The notes beneath the pieces are model-generated. The model worked only from the letters and a program-made list of their open reading frames with translations, was not told where the DNA came from and ran no database searches. 64,000 nt of DNA from Photobacterium proteolyticum (GTDB lineage Bacteria; Pseudomonadota; Gammaproteobacteria; Enterobacterales; Vibrionaceae). The stretch spans positions 171,891 to 235,890 of the forward strand of contig NZ_MJIL01000087.1 of the NCBI RefSeq assembly GCF_001939735.1. The letters are read 5' to 3'. The position numbers were made by a program, and so were the translations under genes. This document shows positions 18,706 to 28,367 of this stretch, piece after piece (positions within the stretch are counted from its first letter, which is position 1; each line of letters opens with the position of its first letter).

Positions 18706-20067
18706 ATGATCAGTGTTTTTGATATCTACAAAATTGGTGTGGGCCCTTCCAGTTCGCACACGGTTGGTCCGATGAAAGCAGGTAAGGAGTTTATTGACGA
18801 CCTGCGCTCAATGGGCAAATTACGTGATGTAACTAAAATTACCGTTGACGTTTATGGTTCACTTTCTCTTACCGGTAAAGGTCACCACACAGATATCGCT
18901 ATCATTATGGGACTTGCGGGCAACAGCCCGGAGCATGTTGATATCGATAGTATCCCAGGCTTTATCTCTCGTGTTGAAGAAACCGAGCGCCTTCCTGTTG
19001 GCATGCACTGCCACACTGTAGATTTCCCTCGTGACGGCGGTATGAACTTCCATACTACCAACCTTCCTTTGCACGAAAACGGCATGACCATCAACGCATG
19101 GATTGGTGACGAAGAAGCCTATACGAAAACGTATTACTCCATTGGCGGTGGCTTTATCGTTGATGAAGAAAACTTCGGCAAAGCAGCAGAATCAAGCGTA
19201 AAAGTTCCTTATATGTACACCATGGCTGAAGAGCTGGTTGAGCAATGTAAAGAAAGCGGCCTGTCTATCAGCTCTCTGGTAATGGCTAACGAACGCGCGA
19301 TGAATGCCGAGGAAGAAATTAACACCTACTTCGCCAACATCTGGAAGACCATGCGTGAGTGTATGGAACGCGGTATGAGCGAAGAAGGCATTCTGCCGGG
19401 TCCACTACGTGTTCCTCGCCGTGCAGCAGCACTACGCCAGCAGCTGATGACAACCGAGAAGCTGAGCAATGACCCAATGACAGTGGTTGATTGGGTTAAC
19501 ATGTACGCTTTCGCTGTCAACGAAGAAAATGCGGCTGGCGGCCGTGTCGTGACAGCGCCAACCAATGGTGCGTGCGGTATCATCCCTGCGGTACTGGCGT
19601 ACTACGACAAGTTCATCCAGTCTGTCGGACCGAAAGAGTACACTCGCTACTTCGCCGCTTCTGGTGCAATTGGTGGCCTATACAAGCGCAACGCTTCTAT
19701 CTCGGGTGCCGAAGTAGGCTGTCAGGGTGAAGTTGGTGTGGCATGTTCAATGGCAGCTGCCGGCCTTGCTGAGCTGATGGGCGGTAGCCCTGAGCAAGTA
19801 TGTATGGCCGCAGAAATTGCTATGGAGCACAACCTTGGTCTGACATGTGACCCGGTTGCCGGCCAGGTACAGGTACCATGTATCGAGCGTAACGGTATTG
19901 CAGCGGTTAAAGCAATCAATGCATCTCGCATGGCACTGCGCCGTGCCTCTGAGCCTCGCGTTTCTCTGGACAAGGTTATCGAAACCATGCTTGAGACAGG
20001 TAAGGACATGAACGCCAAGTACCGTGAGACCTCTCAGGGCGGCCTGGCTATCAAGGTTATCTGCTAA
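18706..20067 (+). CDS. sdaA: L-serine ammonia-lyase (L-serine dehydratase)
   Basis: A 453-residue iron-sulfur L-serine dehydratase, serine to pyruvate plus ammonia, single-chain type like E. coli SdaA (454). Motifs: N-terminal [34 protein letters not shown], and the cluster-binding C-terminal part with [44 protein letters not shown]. It works with the SdaC transporter upstream. Codon use is highly optimised. A bidirectional terminator follows at 20141. Confidence 0.96.
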   Translation: MISVFDIYKIGVGPSSSHTVGPMKAGKEFIDDLRSMGKLRDVTKITVDVYGSLSLTGKGHHTDIAIIMGLAGNSPEHVDIDSIPGFISRVEETERLPVGMHCHTVDFPRDGGMNFHTTNLPLHENGMTINAWIGDEEAYTKTYYSIGGGFIVDEENFGKAAESSVKVPYMYTMAEELVEQCKESGLSISSLVMANERAMNAEEEINTYFANIWKTMRECMERGMSEEGILPGPLRVPRRAAALRQQLMTTEKLSNDPMTVVDWVNMYAFAVNEENAAGGRVVTAPTNGACGIIPAVLAYYDKFIQSVGPKEYTRYFAASGAIGGLYKRNASISGAEVGCQGEVGVACSMAAAGLAELMGGSPEQVCMAAEIAMEHNLGLTCDPVAGQVQVPCIERNGIAAVKAINASRMALRRASEPRVSLDKVIETMLETGKDMNAKYRETSQGGLAIKVIC

Positions 20068-20140
20068 GCAGTTAGGCGTTTTGAGTGACGAGTTTCGAGA
20101 AAGTGCCCTTTCTCGTTAAATAACTTGGAAGCTATGTAGT

Positions 20141-20167
20141 AAAAGCTACCCACTGGGTAGCTTTTTT
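20141..20167. terminator. Bidirectional terminator between sdaA and the ADP-ribosylglycohydrolase gene
   Basis: Stem AAAAGCTACCCA / TGGGTAGCTTTT with a T-run after it; it serves sdaA on the plus strand and the convergent gene on the minus strand. Confidence 0.9.
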
Positions 20168-20186
20168 CTTACCTTAACTTCTTTAC

Positions 20187-21155
20187 TTACGACTCGGCAC
20201 TCGAAACCTTCAACAGCTGTTCGATATCTTCTGCCAGCGCTTCGCCACACTGCAGGGTTGTTACCCAAGAGATTGGGATCCCCTTCTCGTCACCAAAACC
20301 GTAGCAGGCTCCGGCCAGCGCACCAACCAGGATCCCGCGGCCGCAGGTATCACCCGAAACCTGGATATTCTTAAGAACAGCCTCGGTATAACTCTCGCTA
20401 TTTTGCAGTATCCAGGCAGCCATCGGCAGGCTGTCAGCAAGGTGGCAAGCCTGGTTAACAATGGCCAGAACATGGCTCAAGTCATTCACATCTCCGCTGA
20501 GCAGCCTGACCTGCTCTATCTTGTCTCGGATAACTTCCGGCGCTTTCACCTTGAGCACATTGAGCACAGGCTCCATCCGCCTTGAGCGTAACGCCTCGTT
20601 GAGGGCACTGGCAAAGGCCTTGGCACATACAAGCGCTATCTCGTTCTGGTGGGTAATACCGACAATGCGCTCAATCTCCTGTTCAAGCTGTTCAGAGGGC
20701 ATTTTCAGTGCCACCAGTGCCGGCACCGAGCACAGGGCCGGATTCTGGTCGTCTTCACTCCCCGAATCTTCGGGCCAATCTTCCGGCGGCAGTGAGAACA
20801 AGGTCAGCAACAGCGCCTTGGTCGGGCTATCGATATAACCAATAAACTCACCGCCCGGTCCGAAATACTCGAGGATCTGCTGCTGGATAGCATGAGTCCC
20901 GGTATCAGAGCCGCCCAGCAAGCGAATATACAGTGCCAGCCATTCTCCATAAGCCGTTAACTCGCCAGCGGTTAACTTGTCATGGGCATAATAACCGTCC
21001 ACCCCTTCGTAGTGTTTGGCATTTGGCTCGATAAAAGGAAAATGCGGCATGGCTGTCAGCTGCTTGATCCGCTCGGGAGAGTATATCCAGTGTGTTCCCA
21101 TGCTGGCGGCATCGGCAACCAATGCGCCCATTAACGCTGCGTAACGTTGCGCCAT
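20187..21155 (-). CDS. ADP-ribosylglycohydrolase family protein
   Basis: A 322-residue all-helical protein of the DraG/ADPRH fold. The N-terminal motif GALVADAASMGTHWIYSPE and the C-terminal GDTCGRGILVGALAGACYG are the two metal-site regions. The second motif has Thr-Cys-Gly where active hydrolases have Asp-Thr-Asp, so catalytic activity is uncertain. ATG at 21155 is chosen with GGTGGGG upstream; a GTG three codons earlier is possible. It is a single gene between terminators. No partner ADP-ribosyltransferase is seen nearby. Confidence 0.82.
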   Translation of the reverse strand: MAQRYAALMGALVADAASMGTHWIYSPERIKQLTAMPHFPFIEPNAKHYEGVDGYYAHDKLTAGELTAYGEWLALYIRLLGGSDTGTHAIQQQILEYFGPGGEFIGYIDSPTKALLLTLFSLPPEDWPEDSGSEDDQNPALCSVPALVALKMPSEQLEQEIERIVGITHQNEIALVCAKAFASALNEALRSRRMEPVLNVLKVKAPEVIRDKIEQVRLLSGDVNDLSHVLAIVNQACHLADSLPMAAWILQNSESYTEAVLKNIQVSGDTCGRGILVGALAGACYGFGDEKGIPISWVTTLQCGEALAEDIEQLLKVSSAES

Positions 21156-21260
21156 TGTCCCCACCCTTTTGCTCAGAAAATACTAATCATAAGCTTATAC
21201 CAATTTCATCCACACCATCGTTCCCTTGCGCCCCGACAACCGGTTACAAATCGCAGGCAT

Positions 21261-21289
21261 AAAAAAACCTCGCCGGAGCGAGGTTTTTT
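21261..21289 (-). terminator. Terminator of satP
   Basis: Stem AAACCTCGC / GCGAGGTTT extended by A/T pairs, with a T-run on the minus strand; it lies 16 bases after the satP stop. Confidence 0.9.
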
Positions 21290-21304
21290 ACAAATTCTGT
21301 CAGA

Positions 21305-21895
21305 TTAAGCAGCTGCTTTCAGGCTTGCTTTCTCTTTTTTCAGTTCGCCAACCGGTAGGATTGTACGGCCGTACTCATTGTTCAGTACTTGAGCCATCGC
21401 GAAGTAGATTGCACTTGCACCACAGATGATACCTTCGAAACCAGCGATAGTACCAATCAGTTCGCTACCTGTGAAATCACGAGCAGCCAACAGGAAGAAC
21501 AACACAGTCAGGGAACCGAATACAAACTGCTTAGCACGTGGGTAACATAGAGAGCCAATGAACATGAAACCCGTGAAGACACCCCAAAGTAGCAGGTACC
21601 AACCCATGAAACTTGCAGGGCTTGCAGGCAGACCCATGTAAGGCATAACAATCAGACCAACCAGCGTCAGCCAGAACAGGCCGTAAGAAGTAAATGCTGT
21701 TGTACCAAACGTATCACCACGTTTAAAGCACATTGTGCCTACGATCACTTGGCTAATACCACCATAGAAAATACCCATCGCCAGGATCATAGAATCAATC
21801 GGGAAGAAGCCCGCATTGTGGATATTCAAAAGGATAGTGGTCATACCAAAACCCATAAGGCCAAGAGGCGCTGGGTTAGCTAGTTTCGTAGACAT
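21305..21895 (-). CDS. satP: Acetate/succinate:proton symporter (SatP, YaaH family)
   Basis: A 196-residue six-TM protein of the GPR1/FUN34/YaaH family. The signature NPAPLGLMGFGMTTILLN near the N-terminus and FYGGISQVIVG in TM2 are diagnostic. It takes up acetate across the inner membrane. The start has AGGGG upstream. A CRP-like site lies about 207 bases upstream of the start, consistent with CRP control of satP in E. coli. Confidence 0.93.
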   Translation of the reverse strand: MSTKLANPAPLGLMGFGMTTILLNIHNAGFFPIDSMILAMGIFYGGISQVIVGTMCFKRGDTFGTTAFTSYGLFWLTLVGLIVMPYMGLPASPASFMGWYLLLWGVFTGFMFIGSLCYPRAKQFVFGSLTVLFFLLAARDFTGSELIGTIAGFEGIICGASAIYFAMAQVLNNEYGRTILPVGELKKEKASLKAAA

Positions 21896-22101
21896 TTAGT
21901 TCCCCTACAGGAGTAATTCAAAAAATGTGATAAAAATTAAAAAATGGGTGCACTTTTGATGCGCGGCGAATTCTAAAGGATGACGGAGGGCAAATCAATC
22001 CAATTTCAGCTCATTTCTTAGTCAAACTCAAAAAAAGTGGAATTATGGGCTAAATATGTAAAGTTTTTTTGTAATTTTTGACTCGGTTTATTGTGTTTAA
22101 A

Positions 22102-22117
22102 TGTAACCAAATTCACA
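22102..22117. promoter_or_regulatory. CRP-like site upstream of satP
   Basis: TGTAACCAAATTCACA matches TGTGA-N6-TCACA at 9 of 10 positions. Control of the leftward satP gene is inferred from its position and from the known CRP dependence of satP in E. coli. Confidence 0.6.
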
Positions 22118-22220
22118 TACCTTGATAGATGCAAAAGGCTTTTTCAGTATAATTATCTGATTTACATTACAAAAACATCTCATCGTAGATTCAGCATTTA
22201 TTTATACAATAAAAACCCAC

Positions 22221-22246
22221 AAAAAAAGCAGCCAGTGGCTGCTTTT
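22221..22246 (-). terminator. Terminator of the coiled-coil lipoprotein gene
   Basis: Stem AAAAGCAGCC / GGCTGCTTTT with a three-base loop and a T-run on the minus strand. Confidence 0.88.
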
Positions 22247-22316
22247 CTGCTCTAAAGATCATTTATCCCGGCTAACGTGCCTTATGCTTCAGACACAACG
22301 ACCGATATCTCGTGTA

Positions 22317-23540
22317 TTACTGACTGACTGTACGCCCCGACTTCAGCCTCTCCGGTACATCTTCAGTTGAAGTATTCAGCTCCAGAGAGCCTGTTCCTGC
22401 TGCAAGCTGCTCAGCATTGGCTGCCGGCAAGCTGTCGGGGTTACCCATGAGACGTGCCTTAAGCTGCTTAATCTGTTTCTGCTGAGCGGTCACCAATGCC
22501 GTTAGGGCGGCAAGCTGCTCATCATCTTTCTGAACACCACCAGCCTTTTGCGAAGCGGCATATAACTGACTTGCATTCGTCACCTCGCCCTTAATCTGCT
22601 CGGCCTGTTTCTTTAGCGACTGATCCCTCAGATCACTGCCATTGAGTGCCATGGATATTTGCAACAGCTTGGTCTCGATATCAAGGATAAAGTTCTCGTA
22701 TTCATCTTTGCTTCGATCACGAAGTGCTTTTACTTCCAGTGCTATATGCTTGGCATGGGCAAGTTCGAACTGAATTTCAGAAACAATTCGCTTTATATCA
22801 TCAAAGGCTCTGGGGGCTCGTTCAATCAGCTCCTTACTTTTCAAAATCTCCGCCTCGACTCTGGCATAACTCACAGGCGCATAATATTTAACATCTTCAC
22901 GCCGCAGCTTTCGCAGCGCATCTTCCTGGGGAGAAATATAGATCTTCTTAATTGTCCGTATTTCCAAACTATGCGCACGCTCTAGAAATTCTTCCTGCTC
23001 TTCTTTGGCATCGCTTAATTCACTGTTTTCCACCAAGCGGAATAACTTGGCGTAAAACCGGGTCAGCCTGACATACTCACTGCGATAATACTGACGGGCA
23101 TCGATCGAGTTCAAATAATCCAGCTGAGTGATTGCAGGCTCGAGAACATCATCCGCCACACGTTTTAAGTGCTCGAGTTCCTTTAAGGTCTGCTCCAGCA
23201 CGATGACCTCTTCATAAAAGCGATCAAGGTAGGTCGATGATGAAAACAGCGAATAGCTTTTGGATGCCATCTCTGGCGAGTCTTTAAATTCCTGGAAAAT
23301 TGAATCCGCCTTTTCCCAGCTCGACATCATTAAGGCATATTTATCGGGTGAATAGACTTTCAGCTGTTCGGTGCCCTCCAGCTTTTTTAGCCAGATCTGG
23401 TGCGCTTTCAGGGCTCCCTGAAAGAGATTTTCGGTATGTATCTGAGATGAAACTCCTTCTCCACCCTCTGGTGTGCTTTGGCAAGCACTCAGTAAAGCGG
23501 CCAGGCATATAATACAGGCCGCTTTCCCAAATTGTTTCAT
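22317..23540 (-). CDS. Lipoprotein with long helical/coiled-coil body, unknown function
   Basis: A 407-residue lipoprotein (signal MKQFGKAACIICLAALLSAC). Most of the mature chain is charged alpha-helix: heptad-like stretches at about residues 95-190 (VIVLEQTLKELEHLKRVADDV) and 240-330 (IVSEIQFELAHAKHIALEVKALRDRSKDEY), then AALTALVTAQQKQIKQLKARL at about 345-365 and a low-complexity Ser/Thr/Glu tail. I do not recognise a characterised family; coiled-coil proteins of this kind are often mis-annotated as DNA-repair ATPases. It has its own terminator and stands alone, convergent with nothing. Confidence 0.75.
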   Translation of the reverse strand: MKQFGKAACIICLAALLSACQSTPEGGEGVSSQIHTENLFQGALKAHQIWLKKLEGTEQLKVYSPDKYALMMSSWEKADSIFQEFKDSPEMASKSYSLFSSSTYLDRFYEEVIVLEQTLKELEHLKRVADDVLEPAITQLDYLNSIDARQYYRSEYVRLTRFYAKLFRLVENSELSDAKEEQEEFLERAHSLEIRTIKKIYISPQEDALRKLRREDVKYYAPVSYARVEAEILKSKELIERAPRAFDDIKRIVSEIQFELAHAKHIALEVKALRDRSKDEYENFILDIETKLLQISMALNGSDLRDQSLKKQAEQIKGEVTNASQLYAASQKAGGVQKDDEQLAALTALVTAQQKQIKQLKARLMGNPDSLPAANAEQLAAGTGSLELNTSTEDVPERLKSGRTVSQ

Positions 23541-23740
23541 ATCTCATTCCGCTGTTAAAATTTGCAAAGCACAATATTGATTAAATCGACCAACAGATAA
23601 TAAATAATCACTCTCGGCGATTGGCTGCGACATCCCCAGCCAACGCCAAAAAGTGTGGCTGAATGGATCGATCAGCACCTAAGCATATACGCTAATTAGT
23701 ATATTGGACTCAAATTGAGTCTTTTAGTTCTATCTTGTTA

Positions 23741-24466
23741 TTATTTAACACTAAAGCCTTTAGTATTGATAAATTCCTTCATAAATGGTCGAGCTTCTTT
23801 ATTCAAGGTTGCCGTAATTTGCTCAGACCACGAAGTCTCTTTGTTACCACCAGTACGGGTTCGATAATACTCACGTACCTCATTGTCATAATGCGCCAGC
23901 TGTACGCTATCAAGCTCGGCCTGATAGCTATTTTGGTGAACAATCATTGATTGAGGCAATCTAGGCTTCAATTCTGGATGTTGTGCCGGATATCCCAAGC
24001 ATAATCCAAATAATGGGATCACGTGGTGCGGAAGTGACAATAATTTCGAAACGCCTTCAGGATTGTTACGAATTCCGCCTATATACACCCCGCCTAACCC
24101 CAGAGACTCGGCTGCCACCATGGCATTTTGCGCCATCAGCGCGGCATCCACCGCGCCAATCAGAGTCTGCTCCGTAAACCCCAGTTGCGCCTCGGGATGA
24201 ATTTGCTGATGACGCTGGAAGTCAGCGCAAAACACCAAAAACTCGGCTGCCGAGGCAACATAGGGCTGACCACCGGCAAATTCGACCAATTGCTCGCGTT
24301 TGTCAGTTTCGGTAATCCGAACAATACTGACACACTGAATGAAACTAGACGATGAGGCCGCAATCGCACAGTCAAGAATTGCCGATAACTGCTGAGCAGA
24401 AATAGCCTGCTCCGTAAACTTACGGATTGAACGGTGCTGGAGAATAGTCTCGATGGTCTGATTCAT
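23741..24466 (-). CDS. nfsA: Oxygen-insensitive NADPH nitroreductase (NfsA/FRP type)
   Basis: A 241-residue FMN-dependent flavoprotein, equal in length to E. coli NfsA and Vibrio harveyi FRP (flavin reductase P). Identity is evident throughout: HRSIRKFT at the N-terminus, SSSFIQCVSIVRIT, AAEFLVFCADFQRH, AMVAAESLGLGGVYIGGIRNN, PLFGLCLGYPA and KPRLPQS. It uses NADPH to reduce nitroaromatics, quinones or flavin. The ATG at 24466 has AAGGA upstream at good spacing; the five extra residues of the longer frame are rejected. Confidence 0.94.
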   Translation of the reverse strand: MNQTIETILQHRSIRKFTEQAISAQQLSAILDCAIAASSSSFIQCVSIVRITETDKREQLVEFAGGQPYVASAAEFLVFCADFQRHQQIHPEAQLGFTEQTLIGAVDAALMAQNAMVAAESLGLGGVYIGGIRNNPEGVSKLLSLPHHVIPLFGLCLGYPAQHPELKPRLPQSMIVHQNSYQAELDSVQLAHYDNEVREYYRTRTGGNKETSWSEQITATLNKEARPFMKEFINTKGFSVK

Positions 24467-24572
24467 GGATATCCTTATCACACTTGAGATTATTTAAAAT
24501 TGCTGCGCAATGTAACACAAATTCACCGTCTCTATCATTAAGCTTCTGTCAAGATGGAACCAAGTCTGCCGG

Positions 24573-25775
24573 TTAATTATCCAACTTGTCAGCAGAATCA
24601 AGTTCAGGTGACCGCTTGTTGGGACAACAGTTACATATTTGCTCTAGGATGCTTAATAGGCGCTCCTTATTTAATGGTAGCGGATTGCCTTTGATCGCAT
24701 TCGATAACAGCGCATCTTCGGCAACGTCATTGAACATGACATCGCACAGACCGTATTCCGAAATTGGGGGGAGATTCAACCGTTTCAGGGTACGCTTGGT
24801 CCACAAAATGCCGTCGATGATTTCGGCATTCATCCTCCCCGTCAGGATACACGCAAGCTGACGATAACGGTTGAGTACATCTGCCCTGCCGGCTTCTCTG
24901 GCTGCCAGTACATTTTCCTGCATCACGTAGGGAGACAACTGAGCGGTGATCAAGCCATGGGGCGCATTAAGACGCCCACCAAGTGCAGAGGCAAGCCCGT
25001 GGGCAGCACCCAGTTTGGCGTTTGCCAATGCCATTCCGCCCAGCATGGCCGCAAACGACATATCAGCACGAGCGCGTGGATCATCATCCTCGCTGGCCGC
25101 AAGGATCGCCCCGGACAGGCGCCGCAGCCCTTCTTCACACACCATATCGGTCAACGGGTTAGGCTCTCCGCACACATAGGCTTCCATCAAGTGACTGAAG
25201 GCATCCATCCCGCAACAACCCGACATAACCGGATCCATCCCATAGGTAAGCGTCGGGTCGACTATCGCCAGATCAGCCAGCATCTCCGGGCTTCGCAGGC
25301 TGACCTTGACGTTTTCCTGGGCCGACCGGAGCACCGCATTCTTGCTGACTTCCGAGCCGGTTCCGGCAGTGGTCGGAACCGCAATAAACGGAATGGGTTT
25401 GGCCTGCAACGGTACGTTTCGCCCGACTACCTCGACATAATCATAAACGCTGCCCTGGTTCGGGATCATCGCCGCCAGCGCCTTACCGGCATCCAGCACA
25501 CTACCACCACCAATCGCCAGCACCATATCCGGTCGGAACTTCCGTCCCATCGCGGCCATTTCTTCGATCATGGCTATCAGAGGCTCGCCATGAACAGCAA
25601 CCTGCTGATAGCGCATATTTTGCTGCTTGAGATAACTAATCACAGGATCGGCCCGCTGGCTGTCTCTGCCGGTCACCAGCAAGACGCTATAGCCAAACTG
25701 ATTGAGCGAGGACAGTGAATTATTCAGGGCTCCTTCTCCGAATATGATCCGAGTAGACGTCATAAACTGGAACAT
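24573..25775 (-). CDS. Iron-containing alcohol dehydrogenase
   Basis: A 400-residue group III metal-dependent alcohol dehydrogenase. N-terminal Rossmann-like NAD(P) domain with GGGSVLDAGKA and PTTAGTGSEVS; C-terminal helical domain with iron-ligand motifs DAFSHLMEAYV, AAHGLASALG and NAPHG. Start ATG at 25775 is chosen with GGAG upstream; GTG at 25781 is the alternative. The C-terminal tail CNCCPNKRSPELDSADKLDN is longer than usual. Substrate (ethanol, butanol, lactaldehyde or other) cannot be told. Confidence 0.9.
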   Translation of the reverse strand: MFQFMTSTRIIFGEGALNNSLSSLNQFGYSVLLVTGRDSQRADPVISYLKQQNMRYQQVAVHGEPLIAMIEEMAAMGRKFRPDMVLAIGGGSVLDAGKALAAMIPNQGSVYDYVEVVGRNVPLQAKPIPFIAVPTTAGTGSEVSKNAVLRSAQENVKVSLRSPEMLADLAIVDPTLTYGMDPVMSGCCGMDAFSHLMEAYVCGEPNPLTDMVCEEGLRRLSGAILAASEDDDPRARADMSFAAMLGGMALANAKLGAAHGLASALGGRLNAPHGLITAQLSPYVMQENVLAAREAGRADVLNRYRQLACILTGRMNAEIIDGILWTKRTLKRLNLPPISEYGLCDVMFNDVAEDALLSNAIKGNPLPLNKERLLSILEQICNCCPNKRSPELDSADKLDN

Positions 25776-26051
25776 AGGCACTCCATTACACTATTGAATT
25801 ATTTCATTATCATCGAGTGTGCCCGCTAGACGGAGTGCAATGTTGATTCTGAGCAACATTTTGCCGAGAACGTGGTACTTGTCAGCCATAATCACTACCT
25901 CATCACACTTCGTTCGATTCCGCCTTTTTCACCCTTGCTAGCGAAAACTCGCTATCAATCGGTTTTATCTATCACAGCAAGAGATAAATCCCACTTTCTC
26001 ATCACATCCAGTCACGATATAGTTACCGCATCAGAATAAAGGAGAGAGATT

Positions 26052-26315
26052 ATGTTCGTTGTTATTTTCGGTCGTCCGGGCTGCCCATTCTGTGTTCGTG
26101 CCAAAGAGCTGGCAGACACGCTGAAAGAAGATCGTGAAGACTTCAACTACCGTTATGTCGACATCCACGCCGAGGGCATCAGCAAGGCTGATCTTGAAAA
26201 AACAGTCGGAAAACCAGTAGAAACCGTTCCTCAGATCTTCATCGACCAGGAACATGTCGGCGGCTGCACTGAATTTGAAGCATACGCAAAAGAAAACTTG
26301 GGTCTTTTCCAGTAA
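26052..26315 (+). CDS. grxA: Glutaredoxin 1
   Basis: An 87-residue GrxA-type glutaredoxin with active site CPFC (residues 11-14), cis-Pro loop TVPQIFID and GGCTEFEAY. It reduces disulfides, including those of ribonucleotide reductase, at the expense of glutathione. The ribosome site AAAGGAGAG is strong. It is followed by its own terminator and then ybjL, the same neighbour as in E. coli. Confidence 0.97.
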   Translation: MFVVIFGRPGCPFCVRAKELADTLKEDREDFNYRYVDIHAEGISKADLEKTVGKPVETVPQIFIDQEHVGGCTEFEAYAKENLGLFQ

Positions 26316-26340
26316 AACCTAGTTTTAACAAACACTTAAA

Positions 26341-26367
26341 AAAGGCTGACTATTCAGCCTTTTTTTG
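26341..26367 (+). terminator. Terminator of grxA
   Basis: Stem AAAGGCTGA / TCAGCCTTT with loop CTAT, followed by seven T. Confidence 0.92.
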
Positions 26368-26471
26368 TGATTTATTGTGCTGATATGCGATTTTTCAGTA
26401 TAACCGTCGCCTAAAATCAGCTAGAATTCCACCACTCTTGTTGCTGTCTTTCTTCACCGGAAAATGTTGTT

Positions 26472-28154
26472 GTGAACATTGATGTAGCCGCCCTTCTCCA
26501 TCAGAATGATATTCTGTTGCTTTTTGTTGTACTCGCCGTTGGTCTCAGTGTCGGAAAACTCCGAATCGCCAACCTTCAAATCGGTAATTCCATCGGTGTG
26601 CTGCTCACGGCATTACTCTTTGGCAATGCCGGGTTTACGTTCAATGCCGAGTCCCTGAATATCGGCTTTATGCTGTTTATTTTCTGCGTCGGTATCGAAG
26701 CCGGGCCGAACTTTTTCGGCATCTTCTTCCGCGACGGCAAGCATTATCTAATGCTGACACTGGTCGTGCTGCTTTCAGCGATTGCCATCACCATGAGCAT
26801 GGCTAACTACCTCAATCTTGAGCTGGGATTAGCCACCGGTTTGATGGCCGGATCTCTGACAGCCACCCCGGTCCTGGTAGGTGCGAAAGACGCGCTAAAT
26901 AGCGGCCTGTCAGGCATTATCGACAGCAACATGATCAAGCATATGGTTGATAGCCTCAGCGTCGGCTATGCCATGTCCTATCTGGTTGGTCTGGTGAGCC
27001 TTATCGTACTGGCCAAGCTGATGCCGAAACTTCAGAAGCAAAATCTGGCCGAATCTTCACAGCAAATCGCCCGTGAACGCGGCATTGGCGAAGTCGGCCA
27101 GCGCAAGGTCTATCTGCCGATTATCCGTGCCTACCGGGCCGGTCCTGAGCTGATTAACTGGATTGACGGCCGTAACCTGCGTGAGCTGGGTATTTACCGC
27201 CAAACAGGTTGTTATATCGAGCGGGTTCGCCGTAACGGTATCCTGGCCAACCCTGACGGCGATGCCATTTTGCAAGAGGGCGATGAAATCGCCCTTGTCG
27301 GCTACCCGGACAGCCATGCCCGTCTGGATCCCAGCTTTCGAAACGGGAAAGAGGTCTTTGACCGTGACCTGCTCGATCTGCGGATTGTCGAAGAAGAGAT
27401 CGTGGTTAAAAATGACAGCATTGCCGGCAAGCGCTTGTCTGATCTGAACCTGTCTGAATACGGCTGTTTCCTGAACCGCGTCGTTCGCGCCCAGATCGAA
27501 ATGCCAATGGACCACAATATTCTGCTCGACAAAGGGGATATCCTGCAGGTCAGCGGTGAGAAAAGTCGGGTACTCGGCCTGGCAGAACGTATCGGTTTTA
27601 TCTCGGTACACAGCCAGATTGCCGATCTGCTTGCCTTCTGCTGCTTCTTCATCATTGGCTTGTTGGTAGGAACTATCACCATGACCTTTGGCCAGATTGC
27701 ATTCGGCCTGGGTAGCGCAGCCGGCCTGCTGGTCGCCGGTATCACCCTGGGTTTCCTGAGGGCCAACCACCCGACTTTCGGCTATGTTCCGCAAGGCGCA
27801 CTGAACATGACCAAAGATCTCGGCCTCATGGTATTTATGGTGGGTATCGGTCTGAGTGCCGGCTCCAACCTGTTCGAATCACTGGCCCAGGTCGGCCTGG
27901 CCGTATTTGCGACCAGTTTGATGGTTAGCGTGATCCCGGTCGTACTGGCCTACCTGTTCGGTGCCTATATCCTGAAGATGAACCGGGCATTGCTGTTTGG
28001 TGCCATCATCGGTGCCCGTACCTGTGCCCCTGCCATGGATATGATCAACGAGCATGCCCGCAGTACCATTCCGGCCCTTGGTTATGCCGGCACCTATGCT
28101 ATTGCCAACGTACTGCTGACCATAGCCGGTACCCTCATCATCATCCTCGGCTAG
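26472..28154 (+). CDS. ybjL: YbjL-type putative transporter (AAE/AspT family with two TrkA-C domains)
   Basis: A 560-residue inner-membrane protein, colinear with E. coli YbjL (561). Five or six TM helices at residues 12-185, two RCK/TrkA-C domains in the middle ([42 protein letters not shown]; then [24 protein letters not shown]), and a second TM bundle ending [16 protein letters not shown]. Related to the aspartate:alanine exchanger AspT; substrate unknown. The start is GTG at 26472, matching the family N-terminus MNIDVAALL. Ribosome site is weak, and a three-codon ATG frame (26464) overlaps the start. Confidence 0.9.
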   Translation: MNIDVAALLHQNDILLLFVVLAVGLSVGKLRIANLQIGNSIGVLLTALLFGNAGFTFNAESLNIGFMLFIFCVGIEAGPNFFGIFFRDGKHYLMLTLVVLLSAIAITMSMANYLNLELGLATGLMAGSLTATPVLVGAKDALNSGLSGIIDSNMIKHMVDSLSVGYAMSYLVGLVSLIVLAKLMPKLQKQNLAESSQQIARERGIGEVGQRKVYLPIIRAYRAGPELINWIDGRNLRELGIYRQTGCYIERVRRNGILANPDGDAILQEGDEIALVGYPDSHARLDPSFRNGKEVFDRDLLDLRIVEEEIVVKNDSIAGKRLSDLNLSEYGCFLNRVVRAQIEMPMDHNILLDKGDILQVSGEKSRVLGLAERIGFISVHSQIADLLAFCCFFIIGLLVGTITMTFGQIAFGLGSAAGLLVAGITLGFLRANHPTFGYVPQGALNMTKDLGLMVFMVGIGLSAGSNLFESLAQVGLAVFATSLMVSVIPVVLAYLFGAYILKMNRALLFGAIIGARTCAPAMDMINEHARSTIPALGYAGTYAIANVLLTIAGTLIIILG

Positions 28155-28171
28155 ACTGATACAACAGTCCC

Positions 28172-28217
28172 AGACACTGACTCGCAATCTCTGAATTATG
28201 ATTGACGAGTCAGCGTC
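28172..28217. repeat. Imperfect inverted repeat after ybjL
   Basis: CTGACTCG (28177-28184) pairs with CGAGTCAG (28206-28213), extended by flanking AGAC/GTCT and AAT/ATT. There is no T-run, so a Rho-independent terminator is not certain. Confidence 0.55.
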
Positions 28218-28367
28218 TATTCAGTCCTCTTACCTATAGTGATACCAATACAAGCATTTTTAAGCGAATAGTGCGGTTTGAGCACACATTTCATCAGCCC
28301 GATATTCGCCAGTCCCTTTTGTATTCAGTATATTGAATTAATACTTTTATTTTTGGTAATCAGAATT

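Larger units (their letters stand above)
21896..22316. other. 421-base intergenic region upstream of satP
   Basis: AT-rich region with the satP promoter region, a CRP-like site at 22102-22117 and, at its right end, the terminator of the unknown lipoprotein gene. No open frame of note. Confidence 0.5.

Noticed and set aside
23616-23647. Hairpin GGCG.TTGGCT / AGCCAA.CGCC as a terminator
   Set aside because: No T-run follows on either strand in the needed direction, and it lies upstream of, not after, a gene; possibly a chance dyad.
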